Source: Terana coerulea (Eukaryota; Basidiomycota; Agaricomycetes; Polyporales; Phanerochaetaceae). Taken from it: a stretch of DNA of 13,931 nt. How positions within the stretch are numbered: position 1 is the stretch's first letter; every line of letters starts with the position of its first letter. Shown here piece after piece: positions 8,441 through 13,931 of this stretch. A program made the translations under genes and the position numbers. Where the stretch lies: assembly GCA_024811115.1 (NCBI GenBank), contig JAKOGH010000781.1:1-13931 (forward strand), given 5' to 3'. The notes under the pieces are model-generated. The model did no database searches and had not been told where the DNA came from. It saw only the letters and a program-made list of their open reading frames with translations.

Positions 8441-9063
8441 CCCGCTTGCCAGATATGGCCGCATTGCAGCGGCGGGCGTTGAGTAGCCTCGTGTTGATGC
8501 GCATGCTTGCAATCCAGCGCATCCCCCAAAGCATACAGTGCCGCTTCATTCAGCTCACGGCACGAGCATATTCTGCTTTTAAAGCTGGCTCGCGCCTGTG
8601 CATGCAACGACATTCTGTGGTAGAATATCACGGTATCAGTAAAGGATGAATACCAAAGCAGAGAACTTGCCTCCGCCGGACAGACGTCGGCGTCGGCTCG
8701 GGCAATCGTATAGACGGCCTCGCCTCTCATCGACAGCTTCACCAGGAGCAAGCGGAAGTAAATAATGACTCCAGCTCACTGCTCGTAATCTCATACAGGC
8801 TCTAAGGCAGAATCATACCAGATTCGGATACAAATCGCCTTTCACAGCTACGATTGTTTCTTGGGATCATTAATGCCATTGTAGAATGCCACCGGTGACT
8901 TCGTTTGGGCAGAGTTCAATTAGAATTCCACTTGTATCACATGTCTAACGTTTATGCGTCTTCCCTAATATACTTGAGTTGTGGACCTCGCGAATAGGAG
9001 AGACCACGTTGTAACTCACCCCAGGATGTTGCAGCCCATGGAGAGCGTATTGATTCACCGGTA

Positions 9064-11118
9064 TTACAGCTGACGACGGCGCTCGCGCTCGGCAAGCAGG
9101 TCCTCGCCCCACCGCTTGACCTCGGAGTGCTGAATATTTGGAATGCTACTGTCAAAGAACGGCTCAAGCGTCTGCATTCCATGGTTCCTCTCATACTCGG
9201 AAGCTACGAAGGCTGGTTAACGAGTCAACGATGAACCACTGGTGATGCGATGTCACCTTGAGACGCCATTTCGAACCTGTCTAAATCTACCTCAGGGTCA
9301 GTGTTTTTGCATATGATCTGCCGGATGTCATGTTACCTTTGACAAAGCGGGCCTCAGCTGTCTCTCCGGCTTCATATTCCTGGCATTCCGATGATGGATG
9401 CGTCAAGAGTGGGTTGGAGTTGGAACGCACCTGCCAGAGCACATGTATCCTCTTCGCAGCAGGGCTGTCGTGGAGCATCTCATGCACAAAATTCTCCATC
9501 GCTTCCTGTAATCTGTGATAAGTAAATATTTCAGGATATAGAGGTGTCCTGGGTGGACGCACGGCTTCTAGTTTATGTTTCTCTGCCCTGGGAATGCCTT
9601 CGCCGGGTGCAATGTCTCCCACTAAGTGAGCGATGATCAGTAAGCGCATCGGAATGAGAATGGAGCGTGTGCCTACCCTGAGCCTCGGCTATCCACCACA
9701 AGCCTCGTCAGAATCAATCGAGATATATACCAGAAAACATGCACACCTAGGTCGTGCACGAGAGCCATCATAACACATCTGTACGCAGGAATATAATGTC
9801 AAACCTTCTGACAGCCGTGCAGTAAGCCGTGCTCACTTTGCAACGTCTAGTGTTTGGTCTGAGGTACACATAGCAAGGATAGCCATCCTATACATGTGGT
9901 CCGAGATGCTGGAAGTCCACACCGTTACTACTTAACAGTAACAAGAGGCGCCTTCGCTTCGCTCTGGGGAGGCTCCCTAGCCTGGCGTTGGGTTAGGGTG
10001 GCGTTGGGCGAGGCTGTCTGATACAAAGGTGCCGGCGGTGAAGCTACGGCTACAGCTACAGCTACAACCAGCTTAGTACAGTATTACGGCTGCAATGTAA
10101 TTAAATTAAATTAAATATACAGCGCTGCTTGCCAGTACACACTGGAGGGGCCAAGTCGTATATATATGCACCAGAGAGCAGGGAGACGCATAAATACTTG
10201 CCTACAACTGACAGAAGCGGCAGGCCACGGAACGCCAGACATCGCCAGAAGCTCCGAGGGTTAAGACGGGTCAGACAGAAAGGGAGAAAGGGGCGTCTTC
10301 GCTTTGCTCCAGGGAGCAGCCTAGGGTGGCGTTTGGTGGGTGGCATTGAACGTTGAGAGAGGATGGCGTTGGGCGAGTACCAGTACTAGTCCGCTGCGAG
10401 GCTGGTCAATGCTAGTAAACCCGAGATATATACGCAACAGAAACTAGCGAAGTGCGTAAATACAATAAATGGGATTGGCCCGGGAACGGGCGGCTTGATC
10501 GGTCAGACACCGCCCGAGGCTGCGAGGGACGAGTAAAGCGGGAGGATTGGCTCGGAACGTGTCGGATAACGACAGAGGCTGCGAGGGCTAAATCGGGTAG
10601 AATGAAAGACGAAACAGGCCACGAATGACGGGAGAGCCCGGAGAGGGGTCTGGGGACGAGTATCAAGCAGAGCTAAGCAAACATACATATAGCTGGCGAC
10701 TCAGACCGGGGGATCACTGGGTGGGGGCTCAAGGTAAGTACAATACTTACTTTCGTGCCATATGGGTAAATGTAAGAGGTATGGCAATCATTTGTAATTT
10801 ACGCATACCTTTCAGGGTCGGGAACCTACTGGGATATTAAACGGTCCATGTTAAATGAAGGCACAACTGTTACGTAGGGAGCGGTTCACAGACGTTGTGG
10901 TTGACCCATCCAGTGCGTTTCTGAGTCTGAAGCAATCGCGTAAGGCACTCGCGGGATGATTCATTGTGACTCGGCATCACCTTAAGTCTTTCAAGGATGT
11001 GGAAGAATGCGAGTCTATCCGTAGACACATCACCGTTTGAAACATACAACGGAGGGAAAGTTCTGCTGGTAGACATCGTGGTCGGCCGCGGCAAGTACGA
11101 AGTAAAGGAGACGCTCAT
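9064..11118 (-). CDS. HD-domain phosphohydrolase, HDDC2/YfbR-like 5'-deoxynucleotidase (10 exons, split by an insertion)
   Basis: Exons, high to low: 11118-10981, 10926-10890, 9927-9837, 9778-9747, 9688-9677, 9621-9563, 9505-9431, 9379-9337, 9286-9257, 9203-9064. They total 657 nt, or 218 aa, normal for the family. The N-terminus has DRLAFFHILERLK and QKRTGWVNHNV. Metal-ligand motifs follow: SISDHMYRM (His about 69), MALVHDLAEAQVGDI (HD about 97-98) and FVKDLDRFEM (Asp about 163-165), with EKHKLEAEAM and WQEYEAGET between them; the C-terminus ends in ERRRQL. Family members remove phosphate from deoxynucleoside 5'-monophosphates using a divalent metal. Introns are 50-58 nt with CTGAC/TTAAC branches, except intron 2, which is 962 nt and contains the insertion. 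Exon 3's start is the uncertain point: the TAG acceptor at 9930-9928 keeps frame and gives LTVWTS before SISDH. The nearer CCAG acceptor would break the frame. The gene may be intact, or disrupted at this site. Confidence 0.88.
9677..9688 (-). other. 12-nt micro-exon of the HD-domain gene
   Basis: The bases CCGAGGCTCAGG supply the residues A-E-A-Q immediately after the HD dipeptide. The preceding exon ends ...GACCTAG and the following one starts TGGGAGAC; only inclusion of these 12 nt restores the conserved HDLAEAQVGDI segment. Flanking introns are 58 nt (9746-9689) and 55 nt (9676-9622). Confidence 0.75.
9947..10378 (+). repeat. Diverged internal direct repeats within the insertion
   Basis: A block GGCGCCTTCGCTTCGCTC... 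with TGGCGTTGGGCGAG (9947-10012) recurs as GGCGTCTTCGCTTTGCTC... (10292-10378). A second block, TATATATGCA...GACGCATAAATAC (about 10158-10197), recurs as TATATACGCA...GTGCGTAAATAC (about 10425-10463). The order is conserved, so a unit of roughly 270-340 bp has been duplicated and has since diverged. Confidence 0.65.
10042..10116 (+). repeat. Simple-sequence tracts
   Basis: A GCTACA/GCTACG hexamer-like tract lies at about 10042-10070, and an AATTA/TTAAA tract at about 10098-10116. Both are inside the insertion. Confidence 0.6.
10516..10587 (+). repeat. Short tandem repeat, period about 59-72 bp
   Basis: GAGGCTGCGAGGG occurs at 10516-10528 and 10575-10587, and the linked word GATTGGCYCGGAACG (or a one-base variant) precedes each copy (about 10473 and 10544). 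This is a third local repeat family within the insertion. Confidence 0.6.
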
Positions 11119-11445
11119 AAAAGCGTTCTAGTGCTAAGTACTTTATTTACCTTTACTTACCTTTACTTACTACAGCTTACCATGGCTTACACAAGAGACG
11201 CCCAAAATAAGAAAGCGTCTTACGCCTCTTCCTTACCTTACTTTGCCTTTATTTACTCACAGTAAGTCACACATCGGATAGGGCTTTCCTCCGGAACAAG
11301 TACTAAGTACCTGACACCTTACCACCACTCGCCTCCGCTCGCAGACCGTCGCGGACTCGGCTTCACCTTACCTCGGTCCCTCGTCCCCAAAGCTTGGTTG
11401 GACAGTGCGAGGACCTCCTACTGCGCTTTCTGTACGGTCGCTCTC
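11119..11445. promoter_or_regulatory. Divergent promoter region between the HD-domain gene and the Doa10 gene
   Basis: The two start codons are 327 bp apart and face away from each other. The stretch is rich in TTAC/TACC words. It holds three 10-bp tandem units (CTTTATTTAC, CTTTACTTAC, CTTTACTTAC at 11141-11170) and related words at 11230-11260, plus AAGTACTAAGTACC near 11299. No TATA box was seen for either gene. Shared regulation is inferred from the layout only. Confidence 0.55.
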
Positions 11446-13931
11446 ATGCAAGAGGAGCAAGGTGCGCCGCCTCCGATGTCCTACTCGGGATGCCGCTCAC
11501 GCTTGCTCGTCAGACACATGTCGAATCTGCAGTGCTCCCGCCGAACCGGACCAACCGCTGTTCTATCCATGCAAATGCTCAGGGACGATTAGATATATTC
11601 ATCAGGAATGGTGCGTACTCTGCCGCTGCGGTCGGAGCATGGGCTTAACTGTTGGCACGCGACTTGCAGCCTCACAACATGGCTAGCCCATAGCAAGAAG
11701 AAGACGTGCGATGTATGCAAGTACCCGTACTCGTTTACGAAGGGTGCGTCGGCGTGTTTTGGCATCGGCGAGCTATTGACATAATGTGCACAGTGTATTC
11801 ACCGAACATGCCCAATCGGCTTCCGGTCTTGCTCCTTCTACGACGTCTCGTGCAACAGACATGCATCGTTGTGTTGTTTATATTGCGTGCCATCATGGTC
11901 GCGGCGATATGGCTTGCATTCCTTCCGTGGGCGACTATTTGGACGTGGAGGGTGTACTTCGCATTGGGCGACACCACGTGAGTGACCATGCTATTCATCG
12001 CAGAAGCTCTAACGATCGAATTGGCCACTTCCCAGAGCTTGGTGGATTAGTAGCCGATCACGACCGACGCCCACGCCGGTCCTGGGGAATAAGACGCTGT
12101 CGACTGTCCGTAACGGGACACACGAAGACGCCCCATGGCCCATCTCGCTTCTATCCCACCCTACTGTGATATCTGTGTCTGCAGATATTGTCACAGGCCA
12201 GATTATTGCAACCGTCATTGTGGTCGCGTTCGTGGCGGTGTTCCTGTTGCGCGAATGGATCTCGCAAAATGCGCGCCCAGGCGTCTTCGACGACGCCGAT
12301 GCGCCTCCAGAGCTGGACGTGCAGGTCAACGAGGTGCAGCTTCCTCCGGAAATAGGGATACCGTTGGAAGCCCGCATGAGAGCTGAAGCAGAGCGTCACG
12401 ATCGCGAACACGGAATAGACCCCAATCAGGTCGACGATGATGATGACGACGACGATGAGGGTTGGATACACTACGGCGAACCTACGCAAGAAATCCCCCT
12501 ACGGCACCGCCTGCCGAAGTAGCCGTTCCTACTCCCAGTGAAAGTCAGCTTAGACGGCGGGAGGCATGGGCGCGTTCAGGCGACTCCGATGCAAGCGGCG
12601 AGGAAGGGCAAGGCTCGGGTGAAGGGAAGACAAGTCCTATCTCTGAAGATAGCGAGGAGTACCCCGTCGGCAAGGGCAAGGGCAAGCGGCTGGCTGACTG
12701 GGATGCTCTGAAGGCAGAGATGAGTGCGTCCATTGATGGAAAGAAGCGGCGACATTCTTGGGCGGAACCGTACGGCTCATCCAGCTCCTCTGCAACTCCC
12801 AGCTCCCCGCACGTGCAATTCGCTACCAACACTGCCGAGTCCGGGGTGAACAATGGTGTCCCTCCAGGGGACAAGGTGCCCTCTCTATCTCGAGCTGATT
12901 TCAGGATGGATTTCTCGAGCTGGAATCCGCTGGAGAAGAAGGTCGTTTTGGATTCAACCGCTGATGCATCTGGAACAGAAAGTCCAAGAACTCCTCAGAC
13001 ACCCTCTAGGCCGCCGCTATTCTCGACGGCCCTCATCCCAGAGAGGGACACTCCTTCCCCCTCACGCATTTCGTCTGGATCTCGCAGCCGTGGTCCCACT
13101 CCGCTGGCATCACCGAGCCTGACAACATACTGCGCTCCTGAAGAGCTCGAAGCCGGCCCCTCACACCTTACTGATTACTTCCCTCACCATGATGAGAAGT
13201 CAAAGGAACTCATAGAGGAGGAACCGCCCCATGATTCTGGGTCGACGGCGAGAGTACGACACCTACTTCCGGGAACCGAGCGCGTCAGAAGCCGCTGCTT
13301 TCCAAGCGCGACAGACCCAGTCAGGACTTGCCTCTCCCGCTGACGAGGTACTTCCTGTGAAGAGACGAGACACGGAGGATAATGCGGACATGCCGCCTTT
13401 GGCGTACCTGACAGACCCCGAGTCGGACGAGGCAGAGGAGTTCGAAGAGGACCCCCACGAAGATGAGAATGCCCTGATGCCGTTCGATGGTCCTGAGTTG
13501 GATGCCCCAGACGTCGAAGAGGACGAAGTGGCGGACGACATGCAGGAGCCGGCGGTGGAACCGCAAGCATTGGACTTGAACGACCCTGACGATCCGGATA
13601 TTGGTATGGAAGACGATATGGAAGGCGCACTCGAAGGTGAGGGTAAATCCACTCATTAGTTCCTCATACTGACAAGCGGTGCTACTAGCCATTGGCTTGC
13701 GTGGCCCGATACACGCTGTGCTTCAAAACGTGAGTGCATCTATTGCCTGTTGCTCAGGACTTGCTAAGGAAATTGTAGGCAATTCTCATGATCTTTGTGT
13801 TGGCCGCTACTATCGGCGTGGGTATCTGGATGCCATTCCACGATAGGAAAGTCGCTGGCACTGTTATCGGTACGCCCTCATATACCAGCATGCAAACTCC
13901 TCCCGCTTACAAATAATACTCCAGCTTGACC
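11446..13931 (+). CDS. Doa10/Ssm4/MARCH6-type ER membrane E3 ubiquitin ligase, 5' part
   Basis: Exons: 11446-11461, 11514-11610, 11670-11743, 11794-11977, 12036-13636, 13689-13729, 13779-13869; the gene continues past the window. The first 16-nt exon encodes MQEEQ plus a split Asp codon. An N-terminal RING-CH (C4HC3) follows: CRIC (8-11), CKC (25-27), H35, C38, CDVC (51-54), then YPYSFTK. After it come membrane segments (CIVVLFILRAIMVAAIW; IIATVIVVAFVAVFLL) and the family-typical ISQNARPGVF, then a long acidic, Ser-rich loop, and AIGLRGPIHAVLQN with another membrane segment (AILMIFVLAATIGVGIW). In yeast, Doa10 degrades ER, nuclear-envelope and cytosolic proteins with Ubc6/Ubc7. Introns are 49-59 nt with CTAAC/TTGAC-like branches. 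The loop exon changes frame near 12459 and back near 13250 (see findings). The acceptor after 13869 is unresolved, since CCAG at 13924 leads to a stop. Confidence 0.9.

Larger units (their letters stand above)
6851..9063. other. 2.2-kb region without a convincing gene
   Basis: About 6851-7600 is AT-rich with simple runs (T-rich near 7480) and short meaningless frames. About 7620-8450 is GC-rich and holds a tandem repeat, a minus-strand TATA box and an inverted repeat, listed separately. About 8450-9063 returns to mixed composition. Minus-strand frames at 7818-8120 and 8401-8730 are open, but they have no recognised domain or coherent splicing. The GC-rich middle could be an old mobile element or the 5' part of a minus-strand transcript; neither can be shown. 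Confidence 0.5.
9928..10877. mobile_element. Repeat-rich insertion, possible non-autonomous DNA transposon
   Basis: About 950 bp lie between two exons that in this gene should be separated by a 50-60 nt intron. The ends are imperfect inverted repeats: CTACTTAACAG at 9928 and, on the other strand, CTACGTAACAG from 10877 (10 of 11 match). Both are followed inward by a GCGCCTTC / GTGCCTTC block. A TA lies at both borders, which would fit a TA target duplication, but this is weak. There is no transposase frame; the plus frame at 10625-10840 has no domain. Composition alternates between GC-rich repeats and AT tracts. Alternatives are a naturally expanded intron or a pile of older insertions. Confidence 0.45.

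Noticed and set aside
8401..8730. 109-aa minus-strand frame from an ATG at 8730
   Set aside because: No domain or homologue recognised, and its end overlaps the inverted repeat and the upstream part of the orphan promoter.
9905..9916. CCAG acceptor directly before the SISDH codons of the HD-domain gene
   Set aside because: It would need a donor in phase 2, and none exists in the upstream exon; the TAG at 9930-9928 fits instead.
10625..10840. Plus-strand frame inside the insertion as a possible transposase
   Set aside because: Only 71 codons, from a start at 10625, with no catalytic motif; it looks like chance open sequence.
11735..12377. Minus-strand frames opposite the Doa10 membrane segments
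   Set aside because: The plus strand has a coherent series of spliced exons with family motifs; the minus frames are shadows.
13184..13692. Ser-rich and Pro/Arg-rich minus-strand frames near the right end
   Set aside because: Shadows of the acidic loop of the Doa10-like protein (acidic codons read as Ser/Arg on the opposite strand).

Overview
The window looks like nuclear DNA of a filamentous basidiomycete, probably an Agaricomycete of the polypore type. This is inferred from many short spliceosomal introns (about 46-60 nt, GTRNGT-like donors, CTNAY branch sites), GC-rich coding DNA against AT-rich intergenic DNA, and the protein families present. No rRNA, tRNA or CRISPR array was seen.

Layout, left to right. 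(1) 241-2090, minus: a seven-exon gene for a protein with a disordered N-terminus, a short coiled coil, a C3HC4 RING and an acidic C-terminus, probably an E3 ubiquitin ligase; one of its introns uses a GC donor. (2) 2091-2880: a divergent intergenic stretch with a plus-strand TATA box, a hairpin and a repeated 21-bp word, possibly a solo LTR. (3) 2881-3621, plus: an intronless gene with a Clr2-type transcription-silencing domain. (4) 3622-4685: mostly empty, with one weak spliced coding candidate. (5) 4686-6707, minus: a gene of unknown family for an acidic, coiled-coil protein, with an apparent one-base frame break. (6) 6708-9063: 2.3 kb without a convincing gene, but with E-boxes, an orphan minus-strand TATA region under a long inverted repeat, and a tandem repeat. 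(7) 9064-11118, minus: an HD-domain phosphohydrolase of the HDDC2/YfbR-like 5'-deoxynucleotidase family, rebuilt from ten exons including a 12-nt micro-exon. It is split after exon 2 by about 0.95 kb of repeat-rich DNA with short imperfect inverted termini. (8) 11119-11445: a shared divergent promoter region with 10-bp tandem repeats. (9) 11446 to the window end, plus: the 5' half of the Doa10/Ssm4/MARCH6 ER membrane E3 ligase, with an N-terminal RING-CH. It carries two apparent frame breaks that compensate each other.

The genes do not form an operon or an obvious pathway. Two ubiquitin ligases of different classes and a heterochromatin-type silencing factor lie together, but I see no evidence that they are co-regulated. 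The points most worth checking are the insertion in the HD-domain gene, whose terminal bases may supply the splice acceptor, and the single-base frame breaks in two genes, which are either assembly errors or real lesions.
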